A DNA stretch of 64,000 nucleotides from Hymenobacter edaphi (GCF_003258365.1 NZ_QHKM01000001.1:1798001-1862000); one strand, 5' to 3'; positions 36,279 to 45,589 are shown, counted from the stretch's first letter. Made by a program: numbers and translations. Notes: a model not told the origin generated them from the letters alone.

Positions 36279-38330
36279 ATGAATTTCCCCACCCATAAAC
36301 TCCTCGCCGCCGCCCTGTTCACCGGCCTGGCCGTAGCGGCCCGCCCGGTGGCCGCCCAGGATAAAGGACTGGTCAATACCTCCGCCAGCAAGCACGTCAA
36401 GCTCAGCAATGTTGATATGGGCAGCGTGCAGTGGCAGCCCCAGGGCTTCTGGGGGGAGCGGTTTCAGGTCTGCCGCGAATCGATGATTCCGACCATGTGG
36501 GCCCTGTACCACGACCCGGTGCGCAACCACGCGTTCCGCAACTTCGAAATTGCGGCCGGGCTGGAGAAGGGCACGCACATGGGCCCCTCGTTTCACGACG
36601 GTGATTTTTACAAGCTGCTGGAATCGGTGGCGGCGACGTACGCCCAGACCAAGGACCCGAAGCTCGACCAGATGATGGACGAGGCTATCAGCGTCATTGC
36701 CAAGTGCCAGCGGCCCGATGGGTATCTGAACACCCAGGCCACCATTGCGGCCATCAATACGGGCAAGAGCACCGCGTTTCAGAACCGGCTGAACTTCGAA
36801 AGCTACAACCTGGGCCACCTGATGACGGCCGCCTGCGTGCACTACCGCGCCACCGGCAAGACCTCGATGCTGGATCTGGCCCGCAAGGCCACCGATTACC
36901 TCTACGCCTTTTACAAACGCTCCTCGCCCGAGCTGGCCCGCAACGCCATCTGCCCCTCGCACTACATGGGCGTGGTGGAAATGTACCGCACCACCAAGGA
37001 TGCGCGCTACCTGGAGCTGGCCCGGCAGCTGATTGACATCCGCGGGCTGGCCGGCGACATCGGCACCGACGACAACCAGGACCGCCTCCCGTTCCGGCAG
37101 ATGCAGAAGGCCGGCGGCCACGCCGTGCGCGCCAACTACCTTTTCGCCGGGGTGGCCGACGTGTACGCCGAAACCGGCGACGCGACTTTGCTTACGACGC
37201 TCAACAAGATGTGGGACGACGTGACCTCGCGCAAGATGTACGTGACGGGCGCCTGCGGGGCGCTGTACGACGGCGTGTCGCCCGACGGGACGGCCTACAA
37301 ACCCGATACGGTGCAGAAAATCCACCAGGCCTACGGCCGCGACTACCAGCTGCCCAACCACACCGCCCACGGCGAAACCTGCGCCAACATCGGTAACGTG
37401 CTCTGGAACTGGCGGATGCTGCAGCTCACCGGCGAGGCCAAGTACGCCGACGTGATGGAAACCGCGCTCTACAACAGCGTGCTGTCGGGCATCAGCCTCG
37501 ACGGCACGAAGTTTCTCTACACGAATCCGCTGGCAACCTCCGACGCGCTGCCCTTCCACCAGCGCTGGAGCAAGGACCGCGTCGACTACATCAGCCTCTC
37601 GAACTGCTGCCCGCCCAACGTGGTGCGCACCGTGGCCGAAGTCGGCAACTACGCCTACAGCGTGTCGGACCGCGGGCTGTGGCTGAACCTGTACGGCGCC
37701 AACGACCTGACGACCAAGCTCCGCGGCGGCGCGGCTGTGAAGCTCCGGCAGACCACCAACTACCCCTGGGACGGCGCCGTGCAGCTGACGGTGCAGGAAG
37801 CCCCGGCCACGGCGTTTTCCGTGTTTCTGCGCATCCCCGGCTGGGCCGAAGGCGCGAAGCTGCTGGTGAACGGCAAGGCCCAGACGGTGACCTTGACGCC
37901 GGGCAGCTACGCCGAAGTCAACCGCGGCTGGAAAAGCGGCGACCAAGTGGAGCTGATGCTGCCCATGCCCGCGCAATTGGTGGAAGCCAACCCGCTGGTG
38001 GAGGAAACCCGCAACCAGGTGGCCGTAAAGCGCGGCCCCATCGTGTACTGCCTCGAAACCAAGGATTTCCCGGCCGGTCAGCCGCTGTCGGCCCTCACCA
38101 TCCCGGCCGATGCCAAGCTCACGCCCAAGGCCATTACCATCGACGGCAGCCGGGTGATGAGCCTGACCGGCAAGGGCCTGCTGGCCGCCGATGCGCAGTG
38201 GAGCGGGCCACTCTACCGCCCGGTGTCGGCGCGCAAGCCCACCACCGTGCCGCTGACGCTGGTGCCCTACTACGCCTGGGGCAACCGCGGCCACGCCGAC
38301 ATGGAAGTGTGGATTCCGGTGAGCCGGTAG
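36279..38330 (+). CDS. GH127 beta-L-arabinofuranosidase-like glycosidase
   Basis: This is a secreted (alpha/alpha)6-barrel enzyme of the GH127 family (former DUF1680), which removes beta-L-arabinofuranose and related sugars. The ATG at 36279, after the family A repeat, starts a signal peptide (HKLLAAALFTGLAVAARPVAA). The family hallmark with the zinc-linked nucleophilic cysteine is in SLSNCCPPNVVRTVAEVG, and the partner glutamate is probably that in HTAHGETCANIGNVLWNWRM. YNLGHLMTAACVHYRATG is the conserved helix. The C-terminal beta-sandwich contains VFLRIPGWAEG. Length is 683 residues. It fits arabinose-decorated pectin side chains, including those of rhamnogalacturonan II. Confidence 0.9.
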   Translation: MNFPTHKLLAAALFTGLAVAARPVAAQDKGLVNTSASKHVKLSNVDMGSVQWQPQGFWGERFQVCRESMIPTMWALYHDPVRNHAFRNFEIAAGLEKGTHMGPSFHDGDFYKLLESVAATYAQTKDPKLDQMMDEAISVIAKCQRPDGYLNTQATIAAINTGKSTAFQNRLNFESYNLGHLMTAACVHYRATGKTSMLDLARKATDYLYAFYKRSSPELARNAICPSHYMGVVEMYRTTKDARYLELARQLIDIRGLAGDIGTDDNQDRLPFRQMQKAGGHAVRANYLFAGVADVYAETGDATLLTTLNKMWDDVTSRKMYVTGACGALYDGVSPDGTAYKPDTVQKIHQAYGRDYQLPNHTAHGETCANIGNVLWNWRMLQLTGEAKYADVMETALYNSVLSGISLDGTKFLYTNPLATSDALPFHQRWSKDRVDYISLSNCCPPNVVRTVAEVGNYAYSVSDRGLWLNLYGANDLTTKLRGGAAVKLRQTTNYPWDGAVQLTVQEAPATAFSVFLRIPGWAEGAKLLVNGKAQTVTLTPGSYAEVNRGWKSGDQVELMLPMPAQLVEANPLVEETRNQVAVKRGPIVYCLETKDFPAGQPLSALTIPADAKLTPKAITIDGSRVMSLTGKGLLAADAQWSGPLYRPVSARKPTTVPLTLVPYYAWGNRGHADMEVWIPVSR

Positions 38331-38374
38331 GCGCCTCACCCCCAAGCCCCCTCTCCGAAAGGAGAGGGGGAGCC
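38331..38374 (-). repeat. Family B hairpin, copy 5 (reverse)
   Basis: The reverse complement of the family B unit starts at the base after the GH127 stop codon. It faces back into GH127, so it is one of two copies not placed before a start codon. Confidence 0.82.
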
Positions 38375-38458
38375 GGACCTCAGCCACGAGTAAACGTTGC
38401 GGATTTTCGGCTCTCTGCTTACTCATTCAGCTTCACAGATAATACTCCGCGCCGCCTC

Positions 38459-38503
38459 GGTTCCCCTCTCCTTTTTCGGAGAGGGGGCCGGGGGGGTGAG
38501 GCG
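38459..38503 (+). repeat. Family B start-site hairpin, copy 6
   Basis: CCCCTCTCC, TTTTTC loop and GGAGAGGGGG, then GTGAGGCG. The tail ends 9 bases before the acetylesterase ATG at 38513. Confidence 0.85.
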
Positions 38504-38512
38504 CCCTACCAC

Positions 38513-39949
38513 ATGAACACCAAGCCCTTCCTGCTTTCCGCCGCCCTGCTCCTGGCCCCGCTGCTGCTGCGGGCCGAGCTGCGCCTGCCCTCCATCTTCA
38601 CCGACAACATGATTTTCCAGCAGCAGGCCCAGTGCGCCGTCTGGGGCTGGGCCAAGCCGGGCAGCCGCATCACCGTGGCGCCCTCCTGGGGCAAGCAGAA
38701 GTACCAGGCCCAGGCCGACGACAAGGGCCGCTGGCAGCTGAAAGTGAAGACCCCGGCCGCCGGCGGGCCGTACACGCTCGGCGTCAGCGGCGACGACAAG
38801 CCCGTGACCCTGCAGAACGTGCTGGTGGGCGAGGTGTGGCTGTGCGGGGGGCAGTCGAACATGGAAATGCCAATGAAGGGCTTCAAGGGCCAGCCGATTC
38901 TGGGGTCGAACGAGGCCATTCTGCGCTCCAGCAACCCCAACATCCGCCTCTACAACGTGCCGCGCAGCTCCCGCACCGCGCCCAAGGACAACAGCAAGCC
39001 CTTCGCCTGGAAGGTGGCCGAGCCCGAGGCGGTGGCCAATTTCAGCGCCACGGCCTACTACTTCGGGCGGCTGCTGCAGGAGCAGCTGCAGGTGCCGGTG
39101 GGGCTGATCAACTGCAGCTACGGCGGCTCCACCATCGAGGCGTGGCTGAGCGAGGAGACGCTGCGGCAATTCGCGGGCGTGACCATTCCGCCCAAAACCG
39201 ACTCCATCAAGGTGGTCAACCGCACGCCCACCACGCTCTACAACGGGATGCTACACCCGGTCGTGGGCTACGGCATCCGCGGGGCCCTGTGGTACCAGGG
39301 CGAGTCCAACTACGAGCACCCCGACGAGTACCCGGCCCGGCTGCAGGCGCTGGTGAAGCAGTGGCGCGCGGCGTGGAACATGGGCGAGTTTCCGTTCTAC
39401 TACGCCCAGATTGCGCCCTACAACTACGCCCAGCTGCCGCCCTACAACAAGGGCGGCAAGTTCAACTCCGCCTTTATCCGCGACGCCCAGCGCCAGGCCG
39501 AAGCCACGATTCCCAACGCGGCCATGGCCGTGCTGCTCGACGTGGGCGAGGAAGCCAGCATCCACCCCATGCGCAAGGAGCCCGGCGGGCAGCGCCTGGC
39601 GCTGCTGGCCCTGCAGAAAACCTACGGCCGCAAGGGCTTCGGGGCAGTGAGCCCGGCGTACGAGTCGCTGGAAGTCAAGGACGGCACGGCCGTGGTCAAG
39701 TTCCGCGACGCGCCCAACGGCATGACCAGCTTCGGCGAGGCGCTGACGGGCTTCGAGGTAGCCGGTGCCGACCAGAAATGGTACCCGGCCAAAGCCAGCA
39801 TCGACGGCAGCGTGGTGAAGGTATCGGCCGAGGCGGTGAAGCAGCCGGTGGCCGTGCGCTACGCCTTCCAGGACTTCACCCGCGCCACCCTGTTCAGCAC
39901 CGAGGGCTTGCCGGTGTCGTCGTTCCGCACCGATGATTGGGCGCAATGA
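38513..39949 (+). CDS. Sialate O-acetylesterase-like carbohydrate esterase, paralogue 2
   Basis: This secreted SGNH esterase is a paralogue of the gene at 3732. The signal peptide is MNTKPFLLSAALLLAPLLLRA. The nucleophile block is GGQSNMEMPM, the second block GALWYQGESNYEH, and the Asp/His block DVGEEASIHPMRKEPGG. Length is 478 residues. Its stop codon overlaps the next gene as ATGA (39946-39949), implying translational coupling. It probably deacetylates pectin oligomers. Two different acetylesterases in one PUL suggest acetyl groups at more than one position or sugar. Confidence 0.85.
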   Translation: MNTKPFLLSAALLLAPLLLRAELRLPSIFTDNMIFQQQAQCAVWGWAKPGSRITVAPSWGKQKYQAQADDKGRWQLKVKTPAAGGPYTLGVSGDDKPVTLQNVLVGEVWLCGGQSNMEMPMKGFKGQPILGSNEAILRSSNPNIRLYNVPRSSRTAPKDNSKPFAWKVAEPEAVANFSATAYYFGRLLQEQLQVPVGLINCSYGGSTIEAWLSEETLRQFAGVTIPPKTDSIKVVNRTPTTLYNGMLHPVVGYGIRGALWYQGESNYEHPDEYPARLQALVKQWRAAWNMGEFPFYYAQIAPYNYAQLPPYNKGGKFNSAFIRDAQRQAEATIPNAAMAVLLDVGEEASIHPMRKEPGGQRLALLALQKTYGRKGFGAVSPAYESLEVKDGTAVVKFRDAPNGMTSFGEALTGFEVAGADQKWYPAKASIDGSVVKVSAEAVKQPVAVRYAFQDFTRATLFSTEGLPVSSFRTDDWAQ

Positions 39950-42387
39950 ATGAGCGCCTCACTTCCCGGCTTCCTCTCCGGGTGGAGAGGGGGTGCGTTC
40001 GACGGTTCTGCAAGGCAGCACTTTCTCACCTGGCTTCCCCTCTCCCTTTTCGGAGAGGGGGCCGGGGGGGGAGGCGTCTCGTCTGGGCCCTGCTGCTGCT
40101 AAGCACGCAGCCAGCCGCCGCCCAATCCCCCGAGCTGCCTACCAACAACATCACCTGGACCAGCCCGAGCCGCAACAGCGCCGAATCCATGCCCTGCGGC
40201 GGCGGCGACATCGGCCTGAACGTGTGGAGCGAAGCCGGCGACGTGCTGTTCTACGCCGCCCGCAGCGGCACTTTCGACGAAAACAACTCCCTGCTCAAGC
40301 TTGGCCGCGTACGCCTGCGCCTCACGCCGAACCCGTTTGAAAACGGCCGCTTCACCCAGATCCTGAACCTGGCGCAGGGCGACGTGACGCTGACCGCGGA
40401 GCAAGGCGCGCTGAAAGCCCAGGTCCACCTCTGGGTGGATGTATTCCGGCCGGTGGTCCACCTCGAGGTGAGCAGCAACCAGCCGCTGACCGCCGAGGCC
40501 CGCTACGAAAGCTGGCGCCACCAGGACCGCGTGCTCAAGGGCAAGGAAAACAACCAGAACTCTTACAAGTGGGCCCCGCAGGGCGAGGTGAAGACGCGCC
40601 ACGACAGCCTCCGTTTCCGCCCCAACGGCGTGGAGTTCGTGCACCAGAACCGCCCCGAAACGGTCTTCGACGTAACCGTGCGCCAGCAGGGCCTGGAGCC
40701 GATAAAACAGCAGCTGTTCAACCCGCTGCGCAACCTGATCTTCGGCGGCGCGCTGACGGGTGAAAACATGCAGCCGGCCGGCACCTTCGACGGCCAGTAC
40801 CTCCGCACACCCTACCGCGCCTATGCCCTGAAAAGCCGCGCCGCGGCCCGTCGCCACGCCCTCACGCTGGTGCTGCACACCAGCTACGCGCCCGACCTGG
40901 CGCAGTGGCAGCAGGAGCTGCAGCAGACGCTGAAATCGGCCCGGCAAAACCCCAAAGCCGCCCGGCAGCAGACGCTGGCCTGGTGGTGCACCTTCTGGCA
41001 GCGCAGCTTTATCTACGTGCAGCCCGCTAAAGCCGCGCCGAACAGCCCCGAGTGGCAGGCCGGCCGCAACTACCAGCTGATGCGCTACCTGCTCGGCTGC
41101 AACGCCCTGGGTCAGTGGCCCACCAAGTTCAACGGCGGCCTGTTCACCTACGACCCGGCCCTGACCGACTCCACGCTCCGGTTCACCCCCGACTTCCGCA
41201 ACTGGGGCGGCGGCACCCACACGGCCCAGAACCAGCGCCTGGTGTACTGGCCCCTGCTCAAAAGCGGCGACGCGGCTCTGCTCAAGCCGCAGCTCGACTT
41301 CTACCGGCGCAACCTGAAAAACGCCGAGCTGCGCAGCGAATTCTACTGGGGCCACCCCGGCGCCTGCTTTACCGAGCAACTCGAAAACTTCGGCCTGCCC
41401 AACCCCGCCGAGTACAACTGGAAGCGCCCGGCCAATTTCGACAAGGGCCTGGAGCACAATGCCTGGCTGGAGTACGAGTGGGACACCGTGCTGGAGTTTT
41501 GCCTGATGATGCTCGACGCGGCGCAGTACGCCGGCCAGGACATCCTCCCCGACCTGCCCTTCATCGAAAGCTGCCTGACCTTCTTCGACCAGCACTACCA
41601 GTACCGGGCCCGGCAGCGCGGCGCCAAAGCCCTCGACGGCGAAGGCCACCTCGTGCTCTACCCCGGCTCGGGCGCCGAGACCTACAAGATGGCCTACAAC
41701 TCCACCGCCACCATCGGCGGTCTGCGTACGGTGCTCAGCCGGCTGCTGGCTTTGCCGTCTTCCATCGGCTCCCCGGAGCAGCGCAAGGAGTGGACGGCCA
41801 GGCTCAACCGCCTCCCAGCCATCAGCTTCCGCGAAATTGACGGGCACCGGCTGATTTCACCGGCCAAAAGCTGGGAGCGGATCAACAACGTGGAAAGCCC
41901 GCAGCTCTACCCGGTGTTTCCCTGGGGCCTGTACGGCGTCGGCAAGCCGGATTTGGAAACGGCCCAGAATACCTACCGCTACGACCCGGACGTGCAGAAA
42001 TTCCGCTCCCACGTCGGCTGGAAGCAGCACAACATCTTCGCCGCCCGCCTCGGCCTGCGCGACGAAGCCGCCACGCTGACGGTGCAGAAGCTGCAGGACT
42101 CCGGCCGCCGCTTCCCCGCCTTCTGGGGCCCCGGCTACGACTGGGCACCCGACCACAACTGGGGCGGCTCGGGCATGATTGGTCTGCAGGAAATGTTGCT
42201 CCAGACTGACGACCGAAAAATCTACCTGCTCCCCGCCTGGCCCCGCGCCTGGGACGTGCATTTCAAGCTCCACGCGCCCTACCAGACCACCGTCGAATGC
42301 ACCGTGAAGGATGGCCAGGTCACGGAGCTGAAAGTGACGCCGGAATCAAGACGTCAGGATGTGCAGGTGATACAGCAGTTAAAATAA
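39946..42387 (+). CDS. DUF5703 domain-containing GH95-like glycosidase with repeat-derived leader
   Basis: This is a secreted six-hairpin-barrel glycosidase-like protein. The N-terminal domain (NNITWTSPSRNSAESMPCGG and GDIGLNVW) matches the DUF5703 type found before GH95/GH65-like catalytic regions. Later blocks TKFNGGLFTYD, FRNWGGGTHTAQNQRLVYWP and YPGSGAETYKMAYN fit that barrel. The ATG at 39946 overlaps the previous stop. The first 40 or so residues are coded by two family B hairpin copies, ending FRRGGRGGRR, and lead into the hydrophobic signal LVWALLLLSTQPAAAQ. If translation starts at 39946 the signal peptide has an unusually long basic leader. The activity is unknown; alpha-L-fucosidase or galactosidase are family precedents. 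Confidence 0.72.
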   Translation: MNERLTSRLPLRVERGCVRRFCKAALSHLASPLPFRRGGRGGRRLVWALLLLSTQPAAAQSPELPTNNITWTSPSRNSAESMPCGGGDIGLNVWSEAGDVLFYAARSGTFDENNSLLKLGRVRLRLTPNPFENGRFTQILNLAQGDVTLTAEQGALKAQVHLWVDVFRPVVHLEVSSNQPLTAEARYESWRHQDRVLKGKENNQNSYKWAPQGEVKTRHDSLRFRPNGVEFVHQNRPETVFDVTVRQQGLEPIKQQLFNPLRNLIFGGALTGENMQPAGTFDGQYLRTPYRAYALKSRAAARRHALTLVLHTSYAPDLAQWQQELQQTLKSARQNPKAARQQTLAWWCTFWQRSFIYVQPAKAAPNSPEWQAGRNYQLMRYLLGCNALGQWPTKFNGGLFTYDPALTDSTLRFTPDFRNWGGGTHTAQNQRLVYWPLLKSGDAALLKPQLDFYRRNLKNAELRSEFYWGHPGACFTEQLENFGLPNPAEYNWKRPANFDKGLEHNAWLEYEWDTVLEFCLMMLDAAQYAGQDILPDLPFIESCLTFFDQHYQYRARQRGAKALDGEGHLVLYPGSGAETYKMAYNSTATIGGLRTVLSRLLALPSSIGSPEQRKEWTARLNRLPAISFREIDGHRLISPAKSWERINNVESPQLYPVFPWGLYGVGKPDLETAQNTYRYDPDVQKFRSHVGWKQHNIFAARLGLRDEAATLTVQKLQDSGRRFPAFWGPGYDWAPDHNWGGSGMIGLQEMLLQTDDRKIYLLPAWPRAWDVHFKLHAPYQTTVECTVKDGQVTELKVTPESRRQDVQVIQQLK
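39968..39997 (+). repeat. Family B hairpin fragment
   Basis: TTCCTCTCC and GGAGAGGGGG with a GGGT loop lie inside the DUF5703 leader. The GTGAGGCG tail is missing. Confidence 0.6.
40032..40076 (+). repeat. Family B hairpin, copy 7 (in frame)
   Basis: The hairpin is intact, but the tail reads GGGAGGCG, so the potential GTG start is lost. The element is translated as part of the DUF5703 protein leader. Confidence 0.82.
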
Positions 42388-42563
42388 CACTTGAGATATT
42401 TCTGCCCAGGTACTCTCCTCTTTCTTTTTGACGCTTGTTTTATACACTCCTAACTTCATCAATTGCCCAACATTAACTGCTGGCTGACAGCCAAGCTTTC
42501 CGCTCCCGCCCCTGTTGCCAGTTATAATCTTATTAAGAGGGTGTTGGGGAATTGGGGTTTGGG

Positions 42564-42652
42564 TTATGCTGAGCTTGTCGAAGCATCTCTACCGTTTCGT
42601 TGAACGAGCCCAGACGAATCCGTAGAGATGCTTCGACAAGCTCAGCATGACG
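42564..42652. repeat. Family A palindromic repeat, copy 6
   Basis: Arms TATGCTGAGCTTGTCGAAGC and GCTTCGACAAGCTCAGCATG enclose a 40-base centre. Confidence 0.88.
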
Positions 42653-42765
42653 TGCTAGAGGTGTTTTCAACGCAACCCAAACACGCTCTAAAATCAAATT
42701 TTACAGCTGCAGGATAAAACCACCTTCTCTGTACCCGCGGCCCGGACGAGGAAGGCCCCGGGAAC

Positions 42766-42799
42766 GGAACGCAGCCTTCAATCCTTTGGGCCGCGTTCC
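42766..42799. terminator. Candidate terminator hairpin after the SDR gene
   Basis: GGAACGCAGCC (42766-42776) pairs with GGCCGCGTTCC (42789-42799) with one mismatch. It lies just downstream of the minus-strand SDR stop. No T-run is present. Confidence 0.35.
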
Positions 42800-42811
42800 A
42801 TTCGCACGTTG

Positions 42812-43573
42812 CTACGCCTTCACTGCCCGCAGGGTGTTGTTCATCACGGCAAAGGCCTGCGCCGGGTCGGCGTGGAACAGCTGGTAAAAGCCGGCCGTCT
42901 GCCCCACGTGGATTTCGTATTCGTCCTGCGCCAGCGCCGCCAGGAACTCCTCGGCCACCTGCCGGGGCGGAATGCCGTTGGCCCCGCCGATTTCGGCCGA
43001 AAACTCGGTATCCACCAGCGGCGGCATCAGCTCGAACACCTTCACGCCCGGCGCGTGCTGGCTCAGGGTGTGGCGCAGGGCCTGGGTGTAGGCGTGCACC
43101 GCCGCCTTGCTGGCCGAATACGTCGGAATAGCCGCCGCCGGCACGAACGCCCCGATGCTCGACACGTTGACCACCGCCGCCGCGGGCTGCCGCTGCAGCA
43201 GCGGTAGCAGCGCCTCCGTCAGCCGGATGGGGGCCAGGTAGTTGGTCTGGATTTCGGCCTCGGCCTTGCGGAAGGCCTCGGCGCCGGGCAGCAGCTCGTA
43301 GGCCGAGGCCTGCCCGGCGTTGTTGATGAGCAGGCTCAGCCCGCCGAAATCGGCTTCGATGCGCTGCACCAGCCGGGCCACCGCGTCCGCGTCGTTGACG
43401 TCGCAGGCAATGGGCGTGACGCCGGGCAGCTCCGCGGCGGCCTGCTGCAGCCGGGCTTCGTTGCGGCCGGTAATGATGACCTGGTTGCCGTTTTCAGTCA
43501 GCAGTTGGGCCAGAGCCAGCCCGATGCCCGAGCCGCCGCCGGTAATGAGTACAGTGTGATTGGTGGTTTTCAT
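42812..43573 (-). CDS. Short-chain dehydrogenase/reductase (SDR), DltE-like
   Basis: This is a cytoplasmic NAD(P)-dependent oxidoreductase of the classical SDR type. The cofactor motif TGGGSGIG is at residues 11-18, the NNAG motif follows in LLINNAGQA, the catalytic Ser is in VVNVSSIGA, and the Tyr-Lys pair is in YSASKAA. The C-terminal segment QTAGFYQLFHADPAQAFAVM is typical of a DltE-like subgroup. Length is 253 residues. It lies 66 bases after the ketoacyl synthase on the same strand and may supply a ketoreductase step to it, or serve in detoxification. The pair is probably controlled by the TetR gene upstream. Confidence 0.88.
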   Translation of the reverse strand: MKTTNHTVLITGGGSGIGLALAQLLTENGNQVIITGRNEARLQQAAAELPGVTPIACDVNDADAVARLVQRIEADFGGLSLLINNAGQASAYELLPGAEAFRKAEAEIQTNYLAPIRLTEALLPLLQRQPAAAVVNVSSIGAFVPAAAIPTYSASKAAVHAYTQALRHTLSQHAPGVKVFELMPPLVDTEFSAEIGGANGIPPRQVAEEFLAALAQDEYEIHVGQTAGFYQLFHADPAQAFAVMNNTLRAVKA

Positions 43574-43639
43574 GAGGTTGTCGTTGAGAAAAGTGAGAAA
43601 AAACCGTTTTGCGCTACCCGCCAGGCGGAAATGACGTCG

Positions 43640-44893
43640 TTACTGGCCCGCGTACTTGCGCACGATAAGCGTGGCCGTGTGCCCGCCGAAGCCGAAGGAA
43701 TTGCTCATGGCGTAAGTCACGGGCCGGTAGGCCGCCCGGCCCAGCGTGAGCTGCAGGTGAGCAAACTCCGCCCCGGGCCGGGTGGTATTGATGGTGGGCG
43801 GCACCACGTCGTCTTGCACGGCCTGCACGCAGGCAATGGCCTCCACCGCCCCGGCGGCGCCCAGCAAATGGCCGGTCATGCTCTTGGTGGCGCTGATGTG
43901 CAGCTGGGGCCGGGGCCCGAATACCCGCCCGATGGCCTGCAGCTCGGAGGCGTCGCCCAGGCCGGTGGAGGTGGCGTGGGCGTTCAGGTAGTCGATTTGG
44001 GCGGCCTGCAAACCGGCGTCGTCGAGGGCGGCCTGCATGCTGAGCGTGGCGCCTTCGCCCTCGGGGTGGGTGCCGGTGAGGTGGTAGGCATCGGCGGCCA
44101 TGCCCCCGCCCACCACTTCGGCCAGAATCGTGGCCCCGCGCCGCCGGGCGTGCTCGTACTCCTCCAGCACCAGCGCCCCGGCCCCCTCGCCCACCACAAA
44201 TCCGTCGCGCGTCTCGTCGAAGGGCCGGGAGGCAGTAGTGGGGTCGTCGTTGCGGGTGGAGAGGGCGCGCAGGGCGTTGTAGCTGCCCACGCCCACCGCG
44301 TTGATGGCCGCTTCGGAGCCGCCCGCAATCAGCACGTCGGCCTGGCCCCAGCGCAGGTAGTTGAAGGCTTCGATCAGGGCCGTGGTGGAGGTGGCGCAGG
44401 CCGAAACGACGGCGAAGTTCAGCCCGCGCAGCCCGTAGCGGATGGAAATCAGCCCGGCGGCAATGTTCACGAGCATCTTGGTGCCCAGAAACGGGTTGAA
44501 GCGCGGCGTGCCGTCGCCGGCGGCAAATTCCAGCAGCTGCTCCTGCAAGGTGCCCAGCCCGCCCACGCCCGAACCCCAGATGACGCCGATGCGGTTGCGG
44601 TTCAGCCCCGCGAAATCCAGCCCGGCGTGGCGGATGGCTTCGTCGGCGGCTACCAGGGCGTACTGGGTAAACGGGTCGTACTTGCGCACCTCGGTCCGCT
44701 CGAAGAAGTCCAGCGGCTCGAAGCCCTTGATTTCGCAGGCAAAGCGGGTCTTGAACTTGGTGGCATCGAAGCGGGTGATGGGGCCGGCCCCGCTGACGCC
44801 GGTGCGCAGAGCGCGGCCGAAAGCTTGCGCCGTGTTGCCGATGGGCGTCAGCGCCCCGACGCCGGTGATGACTACGCGTTTTAATTCGGGCAT
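43640..44893 (-). CDS. Beta-ketoacyl-ACP synthase II-like enzyme (FabF family)
   Basis: This is a condensing enzyme that extends acyl-ACP with malonyl-ACP. The Cys-His-His active site is complete: SACATSTTALIEA, NAHATSTGLGDASE and SATKSMTGHLLGAAGAVE, with NSFGFGGHTAT at the end. The start at 44893 (MPELKRVVITGVGALTPIGN) is the standard FabF opening; longer starts would run through the operator at 44915-44930. Length is 417 residues. With its own TetR regulator and an SDR beside it, it is probably not the housekeeping fabF. A role in membrane lipid adjustment or a small secondary product is possible. Confidence 0.9.
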   Translation of the reverse strand: MPELKRVVITGVGALTPIGNTAQAFGRALRTGVSGAGPITRFDATKFKTRFACEIKGFEPLDFFERTEVRKYDPFTQYALVAADEAIRHAGLDFAGLNRNRIGVIWGSGVGGLGTLQEQLLEFAAGDGTPRFNPFLGTKMLVNIAAGLISIRYGLRGLNFAVVSACATSTTALIEAFNYLRWGQADVLIAGGSEAAINAVGVGSYNALRALSTRNDDPTTASRPFDETRDGFVVGEGAGALVLEEYEHARRRGATILAEVVGGGMAADAYHLTGTHPEGEGATLSMQAALDDAGLQAAQIDYLNAHATSTGLGDASELQAIGRVFGPRPQLHISATKSMTGHLLGAAGAVEAIACVQAVQDDVVPPTINTTRPGAEFAHLQLTLGRAAYRPVTYAMSNSFGFGGHTATLIVRKYAGQ

Positions 44894-44914
44894 GAGAAAA
44901 AGCTGGTTGTTTTT

Positions 44915-44930
44915 TATACCAATCGGTATA
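44915..44930. promoter_or_regulatory. TetR operator and overlapping promoter of the ketoacyl synthase
   Basis: TATACCAATCGGTATA is an inverted repeat (TATACC/GGTATA) 22 bases before the synthase ATG. On the minus strand a TTTG lies upstream and TATAAAAA overlaps the end of the site, so bound TetR would block the promoter. It matches the site at 45574 in 15 of 16 bases when reversed. Confidence 0.72.
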
Positions 44931-44948
44931 ATTTCAAACAAAAAAAGG

Positions 44949-45548
44949 TCAGCGGCTGACCAGGTCCGTTTCGATGAGGTGCTCCAGGTGGGCCATGCTG
45001 ATGTTGAGCGCGGCGGCGTCGCCGGTGGCCTTGGCCATCATGATGCCGCCCTCGGTGAGGGTGATGAACAGCGTGGCGTAGCGGTCCGCCTCGGCGGTGG
45101 GGCGGATTTCTCCGCTCCGCTGGCCCTGCTCGATGAGCTGCACGATGATGCGGTGCCAGCGGGCCAGGCTGCGCTGCACGCGCTGGCGCAGGGCGGTGGG
45201 CGGCGCGTCGTCGGTTTCGATGGCCGCGTTCAGGATGGCGCAGCCGCCCTTTTCGCACATGCGGGGGTAAATATCGCGGTAGAAGCGCGGCATGGCCAGC
45301 AGCTTCTCCCGCACGGTGGCCCCGCGGTCGATGCCCGCCTTCAGGCCTTCTTCCACCAGTCCCAGGTTGTAGTCGAACGCGGCCACGGCCACTTCCTCCT
45401 TGTTTTCAAAGTTGCCGTAAATGGCGCCCTTGGTCAGCCCGGTGGCGGCCGTCAGGTCGTGGAGGGAAGTGCCCACGTAGCCCTGCTTGTTGAAGATCGG
45501 GGCCGTCTGCTCGATGATAAACTGGCGGGTGCGCTCGGCTTTGGACAT
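44949..45548 (-). CDS. TetR/AcrR family transcriptional repressor
   Basis: This is a one-component repressor. The N-terminal helix-turn-helix is clear: FIIEQTAPIFNKQGYVGTSL, then LTAATGLTKGAIYGNFENKE. The ligand domain resembles the TetR_C_6/BetI-like type, with a CEKGGCAILNAAIE segment. Length is 199 residues. It is the first gene of the tetR-fabF-SDR unit. The two operator-like palindromes sit upstream of tetR itself and of the synthase, so the regulator probably represses both and itself. The inducer is unknown; an acyl compound or electrophile would fit. Confidence 0.92.
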   Translation of the reverse strand: MSKAERTRQFIIEQTAPIFNKQGYVGTSLHDLTAATGLTKGAIYGNFENKEEVAVAAFDYNLGLVEEGLKAGIDRGATVREKLLAMPRFYRDIYPRMCEKGGCAILNAAIETDDAPPTALRQRVQRSLARWHRIIVQLIEQGQRSGEIRPTAEADRYATLFITLTEGGIMMAKATGDAAALNISMAHLEHLIETDLVSR

Positions 45549-45573
45549 GGTGGCGGGCAGAATCAGGCGTAAA

Positions 45574-45589
45574 TATACCGATTGGTATC
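45574..45589. promoter_or_regulatory. TetR autoregulatory operator
   Basis: TATACCGATTGGTATC is 25 bases before the tetR ATG. It is the reverse-orientation copy of the site at 44915. On the minus strand TATATTTA, close to the -7 box, overlaps it. Confidence 0.72.

Larger units (their letters stand above)
42388..42811. other. 424-base convergent intergenic region
   Basis: This separates the last + gene from the first - gene. It holds a family A repeat (42564-42652) and a terminator-like hairpin (42766-42799). The rest is moderately AT-rich with no gene seen. Confidence 0.6.

Noticed and set aside
36258-38426. Antisense frame of 722 codons over GH127
   Set aside because: It begins in a family B repeat and shadows the GH127 gene; it shows no family features.
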